Part shown: piece by piece, positions 35,822-44,732 of the stretch
How the letters are laid out: each line of letters opens with the position of its first letter
Numbering within the stretch: position 1 is the first letter of the stretch
Origin: Gammaproteobacteria bacterium
Lineage (GTDB): Bacteria > Pseudomonadota > Gammaproteobacteria > UBA4575
Direction of reading: 5' to 3'
Length of the DNA: 64,000 nucleotides
Assembly: GCA_011523795.1 (NCBI GenBank)
Contig: WTFY01000009.1
Span: forward strand, 62,001 to 126,000
The notes under the pieces: model-generated
Told to the model about the DNA's origin: nothing
Database searches by the model: none
The model's input: the letters and a program-made list of their open reading frames with translations, nothing else
Program-made: the position numbers and the translations under genes

Positions 35822-36183
35822 GTCACGGGAACAGGCTGCTCGTCATGCAGCTGCAGCATCTGCTGAAACCCCAGCAGGGCAAAAGCTACAAATGCATCCT
35901 GACTGGCCCATTTGCTGGACTGGTCAATGATTTTCCCTGACTCTTCCGGCCCGAGTTGCGTGGCAAAAACCCTGACAGCATGCTGGACTCCCTCCTGGCG
36001 GTCCATGAACCTTTCACAGGTGATGTAAATTTCCGGCTCGCTGTGCCCGTCCTGCACGGCCGCGAGCAGGTATTCATACTCCACCTGGTCTTCGGATTCA
36101 ATCTCTCCCAGTACGATGATCGTGTAGGCGCCAAGCCTGTATCGCTGTTTCGGGATCGCGCTGGAAATGTTGGGTTTTTGCAT
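35818..36183 (-). CDS. Hypothetical protein coupled to mutL
   Basis: 121 residues, soluble, no motif I recognise. It contains RYRLGAYTIIVLGEIESEDQ, EPEIYITCERFMDRQ and WASQDAFVAFALLGFQQMLQ. The four-base overlap with mutL and strong gene-like codon pattern make it a real gene; a shared repair role is only a guess from position. It starts 74 bases from the divergent RibD-C gene. Confidence 0.75.
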   Translation of the reverse strand: MQKPNISSAIPKQRYRLGAYTIIVLGEIESEDQVEYEYLLAAVQDGHSEPEIYITCERFMDRQEGVQHAVRVFATQLGPEESGKIIDQSSKWASQDAFVAFALLGFQQMLQLHDEQPVPVT

Positions 36184-36257
36184 GGGCCCTGGATATTACA
36201 TGCTAGGATAATACTATATCTTACGCATACCCAGGCATTTGACCACATGTCAGGCAC

Positions 36258-37103
36258 ATGAGCGCAAAACGGCTGCTGCGGCTTTTCCCACTGCCCTGTG
36301 CAGAAACCGGGCTGAACAATATCTACCTTGAAGAGTTTGGCTGGCACCGGTCTGACCCGGACAAGCCAGTTGTAGCTGCCAATTTCGTGACCAGCCTGGA
36401 TGGCAGGATCGCTGTGACCAGTCCGACTGATCCAGGTATGGGCCTCCCGGACTCCCTGACCAGCAGGGAGGATTTCAGGCTGTTCCTGGAACTTCATGCC
36501 CAGGCAGACTGCCTCGTCACGCATGGGGAATACCTGCGCAAGCTGGAGGATGGAAAACTCGGAAACATCCTCCGACTGCCAGACGAACCCGAGTTTTCGG
36601 ACCTCTACGCGTGGCGCAGGGAACGAGGGCTGGCACCGTGCCCAGACATCGTGATCGCAAGCTCGAGCATGGTTTTCCCACTGCCCTCATCGGTAAAAAA
36701 GGGAAGTACCGAACAAAAATTCTATGTTGCAACCGGAAAAGCCACTGACCAGGCCCTGCACGATCCATGGCATCGGCGGGGGCTGGAAGTACTGCAGGCA
36801 GGATCGTCTTTTGCCGTGGAAGGCGGACCTCTGGTCGCAGAACTCGCCCGGCGCGGTTACCGGAACATTTACCTCGTTGCCGGACCGAAAATGCTCCATA
36901 CTATGATCCGGGACCGACAACTGGACAAACTGTATATCAGTGTCTCGCACCAGTTGCTGGGTGGCATGGACTTCAAAACCATGCTGGACGGAGAACCATT
37001 GAAGCCCTGCAGACTTCGCCTGAATTCCCTGTTGCTGGACAAGTCCTCGGATAACGGCTTCGGACAGTTCTTCACGAGTTTCGAATGTACCTATGACGAA
37101 TAA
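36258..37103 (+). CDS. RibD C-terminal-domain (dihydrofolate-reductase-like) protein
   Basis: 281 residues. VVAANFVTSLDGRIAVTSP near the start, DCLVTHGEYLRKLEDG, a conserved FAVEGGPLVAELARRGYRNI and KLYISVSHQLLGG are the pattern of RibD_C, the NADPH-dependent reductase half of RibD. There is no deaminase domain, so it is either a free-standing pyrimidine reductase of riboflavin synthesis or a reductase with another substrate. It is followed 20 bases later by sohB. Confidence 0.8.
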   Translation: MSAKRLLRLFPLPCAETGLNNIYLEEFGWHRSDPDKPVVAANFVTSLDGRIAVTSPTDPGMGLPDSLTSREDFRLFLELHAQADCLVTHGEYLRKLEDGKLGNILRLPDEPEFSDLYAWRRERGLAPCPDIVIASSSMVFPLPSSVKKGSTEQKFYVATGKATDQALHDPWHRRGLEVLQAGSSFAVEGGPLVAELARRGYRNIYLVAGPKMLHTMIRDRQLDKLYISVSHQLLGGMDFKTMLDGEPLKPCRLRLNSLLLDKSSDNGFGQFFTSFECTYDE

Positions 37104-37123
37104 CCAATCAAGGGGCACGCGAC

Positions 37124-38152
37124 ATGCTTGAGTTCATTTCAGAATACGGACAATTTTTAGCCAGGACACTGACCGTGCTGGTGTTTATCTGGATAATTGC
37201 CAGCCTCGTATTTTCCTTCTCGAAGAAAGCGCGGAGTGCTGACCACTTCGAAATCACGCACCTGAACAGTAAATACAAGTCCATAAAAAACACGCTGTTC
37301 GCTTCCCTCCTGCCCAAAAAGGAATTCAAGAAATCCATGAAGCAGGCCAAAAAGGAAGACCAGAGAAAAAAGAAAAACGCCTCCAGTGAAACCAGGAAGC
37401 GAATATTCGTCCTGAATTTTCTGGGGAATATCCGTGCCACGGCAGTACGACACCTGCGCAAGGAAATTACGGCCATTCTGTCCGTGGCATCCAGCAGGGA
37501 CGAGGTGGTGGTATGCCTGGAAAGCACGGGTGGCCTGGTACACGAACACGGCCTCGCCGCATCGCAGCTGCAGCGAATCAAGCAGCAGGGTATTCCACTC
37601 ACCGTCGCAGTGGACAAGGTGGCTGCAAGCGGAGGCTACATGATGGCCTGTGTGGCGGACAAGATCATCGCAGCACCCTTCGCAGTTATCGGCTCGATTG
37701 GCGTCCTGGCGCAGTTGCCAAACTTCAACCGCATGCTGGACAAACACGGGGTTGACTTCGAGCTCATGAAAGCCGGCGACCTCAAGCGCACGATGACCAT
37801 GTTTGGCAAAAACACGGAAGAAGACCGCGAGCACATGAGTGAGCAACTGGAAGACACACATTCGCTGTTCAAGGAGTTCGTGAAAAACCACCGCCCAGGA
37901 CTCGATATCGAAAAAGTGGCAACTGGCGAACACTGGCTTGCCAGCCGTGCACTCGGGCTCAACCTGGTGGATACCCTGATGACCAGCGATGACTACCTCA
38001 TGCAGGCAAGTGATGGCGCGGATATCTACGAGGTCACCTGTACGGTGTCACGAACGATCAGCGAACGGATTGCAGCGACCGTCCAGTCCTGCACGGAAAG
38101 GCTGTTTTTCAGCTGGTGGCAACAGGACCGGAATTCAAGGTTTTTCGGATAA
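37124..38152 (+). CDS. sohB: Inner-membrane serine protease SohB (S49 family)
   Basis: 342 residues. An N-terminal membrane span (LARTLTVLVFIWIIASLVFSF) is followed by a basic linker (KEDQRKKKNA) and the S49 peptidase domain: VVVCLESTGGLVHEHG, DKVAASGGYMMACVAD (nucleophile Ser), and AVIGSIGVLAQLPNFNRML with the general-base Lys region downstream. It is close to the length of E. coli SohB. It likely acts on membrane or periplasmic proteins; the substrate is unknown. Confidence 0.93.
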   Translation: MLEFISEYGQFLARTLTVLVFIWIIASLVFSFSKKARSADHFEITHLNSKYKSIKNTLFASLLPKKEFKKSMKQAKKEDQRKKKNASSETRKRIFVLNFLGNIRATAVRHLRKEITAILSVASSRDEVVVCLESTGGLVHEHGLAASQLQRIKQQGIPLTVAVDKVAASGGYMMACVADKIIAAPFAVIGSIGVLAQLPNFNRMLDKHGVDFELMKAGDLKRTMTMFGKNTEEDREHMSEQLEDTHSLFKEFVKNHRPGLDIEKVATGEHWLASRALGLNLVDTLMTSDDYLMQASDGADIYEVTCTVSRTISERIAATVQSCTERLFFSWWQQDRNSRFFG

Positions 38153-38323
38153 ATCCCCGGAAACGCATTCCTGTCAGGGCTGCCGGCACCAGAGAGAAGC
38201 CACCAGGCTGCAGGCTCAACCTGCTGCTTTTCGGAACAGGGGAAAACCTGCCTGGATTCAGTGACCTTCAGCGATGTCCCCTGATGCCCGTCCCGTACCC
38301 GGAACCGTCAATCCGTGGTGTCC

Positions 38324-39679
38324 CTATGTTCCAGTGGAATCCGGAATCACCAGTACCTGCCCCACGTGTATGATATCGGACGTGAGTGCATTCACCCTGC
38401 GTATATCACCGATACTCACCTGGTAATAGCCCGCAATGATAGACAGGGTTTCTCCACGCTGGATCACATGCCTGCTGCCGTTGCCTGCTATGAGCATTCC
38501 ATTATGCGCATGGTCCTTCAGGTAGCGGCGCAAGCCTTTCAGGATAGCCAGTGCCAGTTTATACTGATGCGAACTGCTGCGCAGCCGACGCTCCTCGTGC
38601 GGATTGGAAATGAAGGCGGTCTCAACCAGCACTGAAGGGATGTCCGGGGATTTCAATACTGCAAATCCAGCCTGTTCCACTCGATTGCGCAGCACATTTC
38701 CAATCAACCTGAGTTCACCCAGAATGTCTTCCGCCAGGTCAATACTGGCGTCTATGGTTGCCGTCTGGGACAGATCAACCAGTACCGACTGGAGTGTCTT
38801 GTCCTTGTCCTCCAGGCTCACGCCACCAATCCTGTCGACTGAATTTTCACGTTGCGCCAAGATTCGTGCCGCCTCACTGCTTGCACCGCGCCTGGACAAT
38901 ACATATACCGATGAGCCCCTTGCGTTGCGGTTTACCGCCGCATCGGCATGTATAGAAATGAAGATATCGGCATTCATCCGGTTTGCCTTGCGGATACGGG
39001 TGCGGAGCGGGATATATATGTCACGATTTCGGATCATCACACCACGCATGCCAGGTTCCTTGTCAACAAGCTTCTTGAGCCTCTTGGCAATCGAAAGGAC
39101 GATTACCTTTTCATGGGTACCCCTGCGCCCGATTGCACCCGGGTCCTTGCCACCGTGTCCGGCATCAATGGCTACGATGACATCCCGATGCTTCGAGGGC
39201 ACATCCGGCATGGTCAACACAGGCTTCGACCGGGATCGGGCGGCAACCGAGACCAGGTCCAGTACTAGGCGGTGGCCTTTCCCGTCTGCCGGGCCCAGCA
39301 GCCAGCTTTTCGGCGACACAGCAGCATGCAGATCAAATACCACGCGCAAATCGTTCGGGGCCTTACGCGCATGACGCACGCTTTTCAGCAGGGTACTCGA
39401 GCCCAGAAAGGAACCGAGCCTCCCATTTGCATTGCACCGCTCGATATCCAAGACAACACGCGGCGGATGATCCAGGATAAATACCTTGTGCCGAACCGGG
39501 GCCGACAGGTCAAATACCACACGTGTACTCTCCCCGCGGTCCGCGACGCGAACACCATGAATTTTGCTTCCGGAGGCACTTGACAGGCAGGGATATACAA
39601 GCAGGACCAGCAGAACCAGGAGCGTGCTCATGCCCGGACGGAACCGATTTCCATCAGATGAAAATGCCCGCAACTTCAT
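38324..39679 (-). CDS. amiC: N-acetylmuramoyl-L-alanine amidase AmiC-type with LysM domain
   Basis: 451 residues from the ATG at 39679, six bases after GGGGAG; a GTG at 39694 would add five residues. A signal anchor (MSTLLVLLVLLVYPCLSSAS) is followed by an AMIN domain (VVFDLSAPVRHKVFILDHPP), the Amidase_3 zinc domain (VIVAIDAGHGGKDPGAIG with the first His ligand, DIFISIHADAA, VETAFISNPHEE), and a LysM repeat at the end (VIQRGETLSIIAGYYQVSIG). It cuts peptide stems from murein in cell separation. Follows tsaE on the same strand, the conserved order. Confidence 0.95.
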   Translation of the reverse strand: MKLRAFSSDGNRFRPGMSTLLVLLVLLVYPCLSSASGSKIHGVRVADRGESTRVVFDLSAPVRHKVFILDHPPRVVLDIERCNANGRLGSFLGSSTLLKSVRHARKAPNDLRVVFDLHAAVSPKSWLLGPADGKGHRLVLDLVSVAARSRSKPVLTMPDVPSKHRDVIVAIDAGHGGKDPGAIGRRGTHEKVIVLSIAKRLKKLVDKEPGMRGVMIRNRDIYIPLRTRIRKANRMNADIFISIHADAAVNRNARGSSVYVLSRRGASSEAARILAQRENSVDRIGGVSLEDKDKTLQSVLVDLSQTATIDASIDLAEDILGELRLIGNVLRNRVEQAGFAVLKSPDIPSVLVETAFISNPHEERRLRSSSHQYKLALAILKGLRRYLKDHAHNGMLIAGNGSRHVIQRGETLSIIAGYYQVSIGDIRRVNALTSDIIHVGQVLVIPDSTGT

Positions 39680-39814
39680 GCCAATCTCCCCCACCCCGAA
39701 AATTAACTGTCCCGGTTACGCAGCCGTAGGCGGATTGTGACAGACTTCTTAAACAGTCTCAAGGACTTTTTATAATGAAATTATAAAGCTATGTACCATA
39801 GTTAGAGTCTAATC

Positions 39815-40279
39815 TCATAACATGCCGATAATTGACCCGCCTCGAACTGACCTGGCCTGCCACAAAACACTCCGGCCACTCCCCTGATGGGCAAAGGCAA
39901 ACTCCAAATCGGCTTCTTGTACTGCCTCTCCTGCGCGTTCCGGCCACTCGATCAGGCAAACGGCGTCTTCACGGGCCATGACGTCCCGAATCCCTATAAA
40001 TTCGACTTCATGCGAACTGCGAATGCGGTACAGGTCAAAATGGAACAGGCTCATGTTTTCGAAAACATAGGACTCCTCGAGTGAAAATGTCGGGCTTTTG
40101 ACCCTTCCTGGGTAACCAAGCTCACGCACAAAACCCCTTGCAAAGGTAGTCTTTCCGCTTCCCAGGTCTCCTCTCAGGAAAATGACCAGAGGTGGAATGC
40201 AGCAACGCGCCACCCTTGCTCCCAGTTTCCGGGTAGCCTCATCGCTTTCCAGATATACGGTCTTCACTGTCCGAATCAT
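39815..40279 (-). CDS. tsaE: tRNA threonylcarbamoyladenosine biosynthesis ATPase TsaE
   Basis: 154 residues. Walker A FLRGDLGSGKTTFARGFVRE, VKSPTFSLEESYVF and LFHFDLYRI are the family signature, with LIEWPERAG near the end. It is the P-loop ATPase that works with TsaB and TsaD in t6A formation on tRNA. The first 41 bases overlap the 3' end of nnr in another frame. Confidence 0.95.
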   Translation of the reverse strand: MIRTVKTVYLESDEATRKLGARVARCCIPPLVIFLRGDLGSGKTTFARGFVRELGYPGRVKSPTFSLEESYVFENMSLFHFDLYRIRSSHEVEFIGIRDVMAREDAVCLIEWPERAGEAVQEADLEFAFAHQGSGRSVLWQARSVRGGSIIGML

Positions 40280-41744
40280 TTACCAGCTTGCGCAGCGGGC
40301 CAAACAGGTCACTTGCCAGCATTCCACGCATACCTTCGCGTGCGGCGATGTCCGCACTTTGGGCGTGCAGTTGCACACCCAGGCAAGCTGCATCGTTCAG
40401 TCCCAGTCCCTGTGCCAGCAAGCCTGAAATGATTCCAGTCAGTACATCACCCATTCCACCCGAAGCCATCCCGGGATTGCCGGCTGTACACACTGAAACC
40501 ATGTTTTCGCAAGCGACCAGCGTGCCGGAGCCTTTCAGGACACACACCCCTCCGAATTTCCGTTGCAAGGCCTGCACCCGCACGAGACGCTGCTGCTGGA
40601 CCTCTTGCGATGTGGTCCCGGTTAACCTGGCAGCTTCTCCAGGATGGGGGGTAAGTATCCAGTTCTGTTTTTTCAGGGGATCCCGGGCAAGCAAGTTCAG
40701 CGCATCGGCATCCATTACCGTTGGCAGGTCCAGTTCGAGTATCCTGGCAAGCATGGTTTTGGCCCAGCTGTCCTGCCCTAATCCTGGCCCGATTGCAACG
40801 ACTGATGCACGTCGGACCAGTTCGTCGAGGTTCGCCACACTCTCCACACCATGAACCATCACTTCGCGGCATGCAGCACTCAGCATGGGGGCATGCCGTG
40901 AGACGGTCGCCACAGAGACCAGTCCACAGCCTGTTCTGGCCGCTGCCTCGGCAGCGAGCATTACAGAACCCGTCATGCCCGAATTGCCTCCTATCAGCAG
41001 CACATGTCCGTATTCCCCTTTATGCGCATCGGCGTGGCGCTCCGCCATCCGTGCCCTCAGTTTTCCCGGGTCAATAACCTGGCAGGCAGCCCGAACTGAC
41101 TGCTGCACGGCATCTGGAACTTGCAGGTCACTGAAGTAGATCTTGCCCGAGTGTCGCCTGCCGGCTCCGGTGATCAAGCCCAGTTTCATTCCTACGAATG
41201 TAATGGTTGCCCGGGCGGTCACCGTGTCTCCCAGAGGCACACCTCGGTCTGCATCGAGCCCGGACGGAACGTCCACGCTCAACACCGGTGCGCGGTGCGT
41301 ATTCATGCACCGGATTGCCGCGGCAAATTCACCCTTGACCGGACGTGTCAGGCCAGATCCCAGCAGGGCATCCACGATGAGATCACTGCCAGGCAACTCT
41401 CCGGAAAACACATCACAGGACCCACCACACTCCACGTATGCATCATGGGCGCTTCTGGCGTCCCCTTGCAGCGAGGTGTGATCTCCTGCCTGAAAAATCT
41501 GTACCTGCATCCCTGCAGACCGGGCCATGCGGGCGATGACATACCCGTCTCCACCATTGTTGCCTGGACCCACGAGCAACACGATGCGCCCGGCATCCTG
41601 CCAATGCTCACGAATCAGGTCAAATGCGGCCTCACCGGCACGCTGCATCAGCGTGTAACCCGGTATCCTGAATTTCTCGATCGCAATCCGGTCCATCTCG
41701 CGAACCTGTCTGGCAAGATAGACACTTTCAGGAATCAACTCCAT
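40239..41744 (-). CDS. nnr: Bifunctional NAD(P)H-hydrate epimerase / dehydratase
   Basis: 501 residues from the ATG at 41744; the open frame extends into the divergent queG promoter but without similarity. The N-terminal YjeF epimerase domain has LVGPGNNGGDGYVIARM and SVDVPSGLDADRG. The C-terminal ribokinase-like dehydratase has HVLLIGGNSGMTGSVMLAAE, LTPHPGEAARLTG and ASGGMGDVLTGIISGLLAQG. It repairs damaged (hydrated) NADH and NADPH. It precedes tsaE with a 41-base overlap and is divergent from queG (55 bases). Confidence 0.95.
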   Translation of the reverse strand: MELIPESVYLARQVREMDRIAIEKFRIPGYTLMQRAGEAAFDLIREHWQDAGRIVLLVGPGNNGGDGYVIARMARSAGMQVQIFQAGDHTSLQGDARSAHDAYVECGGSCDVFSGELPGSDLIVDALLGSGLTRPVKGEFAAAIRCMNTHRAPVLSVDVPSGLDADRGVPLGDTVTARATITFVGMKLGLITGAGRRHSGKIYFSDLQVPDAVQQSVRAACQVIDPGKLRARMAERHADAHKGEYGHVLLIGGNSGMTGSVMLAAEAAARTGCGLVSVATVSRHAPMLSAACREVMVHGVESVANLDELVRRASVVAIGPGLGQDSWAKTMLARILELDLPTVMDADALNLLARDPLKKQNWILTPHPGEAARLTGTTSQEVQQQRLVRVQALQRKFGGVCVLKGSGTLVACENMVSVCTAGNPGMASGGMGDVLTGIISGLLAQGLGLNDAACLGVQLHAQSADIAAREGMRGMLASDLFGPLRKLVNDSDSEDRISGKR

Positions 41745-41799
41745 TGATGAATTATACTCAATTAGAGCCTGTGCAATTTCGAAAAGTCGAACCCAGCCT

Positions 41800-42864
41800 G
41801 TGAATGCCTCCATTACAGATTTTTCCAGCCTGGCCCGGGAAATCAAAACCTGGGGCATCGAGCTTGGGTTTGATGCACTGGGGATCACCGACACCCGCCT
41901 GGACAGGCATGAAATTCACCTGATGAACTGGCTCGCTGCCGGATATCATGGAGAAATGCACTATATGAGCCGACACGGAAGCCGGCGTTCCCGACCGGAA
42001 GAACTCGCCCCCGGCACCGTGCGCATTATTTCGGCACGCATGAACTACAGGGCACCTGATACGACGGATGAGAGAGAGGTGCTGGGAAACCGGAACCTGG
42101 CCTACATCTCCAGATACGCACTGGGCCGTGATTATCACAGGGTGGTTCGCAGGCGCCTGCAGAAACTGGCGGACCGAATTGCAGAAAAGACTGGGCCCTT
42201 CGGGTATCGGGCTTTTACTGACAGTGCCCCGGTGCTGGAAAAGGCGCTTGCTGAAAAAGCTGGGCTGGGATGGATCGGCAAGCACACGAATCTGATCAGC
42301 CGGGAATCGGGATCCTGGTTTTTTTTGGGCGAGCTGTACACGAACCTGCCTCTCCCCGTAGACCCGCCAGCAGAAAATCACTGTGGCATCTGCCGCACCT
42401 GCATGGACGTATGCCCGACCCAGGCTATCATTGCCCCGTATCAACTCGATGCAAGGCGATGCATCTCGTATCACACGATCGAACTGAAAACGTCGATTCC
42501 TGTTAAATTCCGGAAAGCGATGGGTAACCGGATTTTCGGCTGCGATGACTGCCAGTTGTACTGCCCGTGGAACCGGTTCGGAGAAAAAAGTCCTCTGGCG
42601 GACTTTGCCGTGCGTCATCAACTGGATGCACCGCAACTCGTCGAATTGTTCAGTTGGACCCGTTCAGAATTTCGAGCCCGCACCGAAGGATCCGCAATCC
42701 GTCGCGTTGGCTACACCTGCTGGCTCAGGAATCTCGCTGTGGCGCTGGGCAATTCAGCACCCACTGCGGAGGTGATCCAGGCGCTGAAAGACAGGCAACA
42801 TCACCCGAGCGAACTGGTGCGCGAACATGTCGCCTGGGCACTGGATCAACACGGTGCCCGGTAG
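41800..42864 (+). CDS. queG: Epoxyqueuosine reductase QueG
   Basis: 354 residues from a GTG at 41800. A cobalamin-binding N-terminal domain (LGFDALGITDTRLD, RDYHRVVRRRL) is followed by two [4Fe-4S] motifs, CGICRTCMDVCPTQAI and CDDCQLYCPWNRF, and a C-terminal HEAT-repeat tail. It performs the last step of queuosine synthesis on tRNA. Divergent from nnr, as in many gammaproteobacteria. Confidence 0.95.
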   Translation: MNASITDFSSLAREIKTWGIELGFDALGITDTRLDRHEIHLMNWLAAGYHGEMHYMSRHGSRRSRPEELAPGTVRIISARMNYRAPDTTDEREVLGNRNLAYISRYALGRDYHRVVRRRLQKLADRIAEKTGPFGYRAFTDSAPVLEKALAEKAGLGWIGKHTNLISRESGSWFFLGELYTNLPLPVDPPAENHCGICRTCMDVCPTQAIIAPYQLDARRCISYHTIELKTSIPVKFRKAMGNRIFGCDDCQLYCPWNRFGEKSPLADFAVRHQLDAPQLVELFSWTRSEFRARTEGSAIRRVGYTCWLRNLAVALGNSAPTAEVIQALKDRQHHPSELVREHVAWALDQHGAR

Positions 42865-42911
42865 GCACACCCTGCCAATCGAAAAGTCCAGGTTTTGCCG
42901 AACCGCGCAAT

Positions 42912-44492
42912 TCAGGAGTGTTTGCGGTAATAGTCCAGTACCGCGCGTGTAGCAGAATTCTCCTGAGAATCAGGTGCTTTGCCCTCTTGCAGCCGCTCAA
43001 ACAGGCGCTTTGCAAGGATTTTGCCCAGCTCGACTCCAGGCTGGTCAAAGGAGTTTATGTTCAGTATGACTCCTTCCACAAACACTTTGTGCTCATACAG
43101 TGCCAGCAACTGCCCCAAGGTACGTGGCATCAGTTCCTTCAGTAAAATCATGCTGCTTGAGCGGTTACCCGGAAACAGCATGTGTCCGGTCTGCTGATTG
43201 CCAGCATTGCCGCGTAACTCTTCAGCCAACCGGCCAACCATCAGGGCCTCGGCCTGCGCGACCATGTTGGCCAGTAGCATGTCGTGCTGCAGCCTGTTTG
43301 AATGCCCGGGCCTTACTACCCCGATGAAGTCGCAACTCACTGTGCTGGTACCCTGATGCAGAAACTGGAAAAACCCGTGCTGGGCGTTTGTCCCGACATC
43401 ACCGAAAACCACTGGAGAACTTGGCACATCCAGTTCCCTACCCTCACGGTCCACGCACTTTCCGTTGCTCTCCATCTCCAGTTGCTGAAGGTAGGCCGGC
43501 AGGAGACGCAACCGGGTATCATAGGGTAAGACTGCATGTGCAGAGGTGCCCAGAAAGTGCCGGTTCCAGATACTCAGCAGGGCAAGCAGAATCGGTACGT
43601 TTTCCCGGGGAGTGGCCGTTTTGAAGTGTTTATCCATCTCCCAGGCCCCTTGCAGAAATTCCATGAAGGCAGGCATGCCGAGATGAAGCACGATGCTCAG
43701 CCCTGCTGCAGACCAGACAGAAAACCGTCCGCCGACCGCGCCCATCAACGGAAAGACGAGTTGGGGCAGGATCCCCCAGGATACTGCTTTTTCAACTTCA
43801 GCAGTTACCGCGCAGAAATGCCTCTCAATGCGCTTTCCTGCCCGCTGACGTGAAGACAGCCAGCTTCTGGCTGTCCCGGCGTTGGCCAGGGTCTCCGGGG
43901 TAGTGAAACTTTTCGAGATAACTATGAAAAATGTCCTGTCAGGCAACAGGTTCTCAAGCACGCGATTGATCTCGCCGGCATCAGCGTTACCGGCGAAATG
44001 GATGTCCAGACCCTTGTTGGCTGCATGGCTGAACGCATCACAGACCAGTTCCGGACCAAGGCGCGACCCACCTGAACCAAGGCTGACCACGTCCTTGAAG
44101 CCTGCTTGACTGACACGCTCGGCAAGATGAATCATGCGCGACAATACATCGTCACGCTGCTTGGCAGGCTCTGAAGAAACGTCACCCAGGTCACGAAGCT
44201 TGGTGTGCTGTACTGCCCTACTCTCGGTCAGGTTGATGCGGGACCCTGCAAACAGCCTGTCGCGCCAGGCTTCAACCTCGCATTCGAAAAACAGGGCCAG
44301 AAGCTTGTCCAGAGTTTTGCTTGAAACCCGGTTCCTGGAATAGTCAAACAGGAAATCCTCGTGCTCAATGGAAAATTGATCGAACCTCCCAGGATCACGG
44401 GCGAACCATTCACGAAGGGTATGGGCACTGATTTCCCGCGCATGCGCCCGGAGTGCCTGGTAGGAGGCAAGTTGTGAAAGCGGCTTGCGCAA
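42912..44492 (-). CDS. pgi: Glucose-6-phosphate isomerase
   Basis: 526 residues from a TTG at 44492, a start with only a weak binding site; no ATG lies within the conserved N-terminus. It interconverts glucose-6-P and fructose-6-P. FSIEHEDFLFDYSRN, the phosphate loop SLGSGGSRLGPELV (usual form GIGGSDLGP), SKSFTTPETLANA, GGRFSVWSAAGL and SFDQPGVELGKILAKRL are present. The Asp in the phosphate loop is Arg here, and the protein is about 20 residues shorter than E. coli Pgi. Convergent with queG. Confidence 0.93.
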   Translation of the reverse strand: MRKPLSQLASYQALRAHAREISAHTLREWFARDPGRFDQFSIEHEDFLFDYSRNRVSSKTLDKLLALFFECEVEAWRDRLFAGSRINLTESRAVQHTKLRDLGDVSSEPAKQRDDVLSRMIHLAERVSQAGFKDVVSLGSGGSRLGPELVCDAFSHAANKGLDIHFAGNADAGEINRVLENLLPDRTFFIVISKSFTTPETLANAGTARSWLSSRQRAGKRIERHFCAVTAEVEKAVSWGILPQLVFPLMGAVGGRFSVWSAAGLSIVLHLGMPAFMEFLQGAWEMDKHFKTATPRENVPILLALLSIWNRHFLGTSAHAVLPYDTRLRLLPAYLQQLEMESNGKCVDREGRELDVPSSPVVFGDVGTNAQHGFFQFLHQGTSTVSCDFIGVVRPGHSNRLQHDMLLANMVAQAEALMVGRLAEELRGNAGNQQTGHMLFPGNRSSSMILLKELMPRTLGQLLALYEHKVFVEGVILNINSFDQPGVELGKILAKRLFERLQEGKAPDSQENSATRAVLDYYRKHS

Positions 44493-44557
44493 CGTATCTG
44501 CCGCAGGATTGCAAAGGTGTACGCCGGATTATAGCTCGGCTTTGGCAGGCAGACCCG

Positions 44558-44686
44558 CTAGGAATTTTCTCTGCTGATGCGCTTGAACTGGACCAGTTGA
44601 GTCACCTTCATGTTAAACAGGTCCAGCTGTGCCCACACCGCAATTACAAACACTACGGCAACCAAGGCAACGACCACAATCCACAT
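44558..44686 (-). CDS. Small membrane protein (42 residues), unknown
   Basis: ATG at 44686 has AGGAG six bases upstream, an excellent site. The product opens MWIVVVALVAVVFVIAVWAQ, a single membrane span, then a short amphipathic tail LDLFNMKVTQLVQF ending KRISRENS. No family recognised. It is in the same direction as panC (46 bases upstream) and pgi, so it may be co-transcribed with the pan genes. Confidence 0.65.
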   Translation of the reverse strand: MWIVVVALVAVVFVIAVWAQLDLFNMKVTQLVQFKRISRENS

Positions 44687-44732
44687 AGTTTTCTCCTGAT
44701 CAAATTGAAACTGATACCGGAAGTATACCGGT

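Noticed and set aside
34703-35866. Long plus-strand frame (387 codons) opposite mutL
   Set aside because: Antisense shadow of mutL; similar long shadows lie opposite fadD/dnaB (15144-16262) and hflC (29182-30258).
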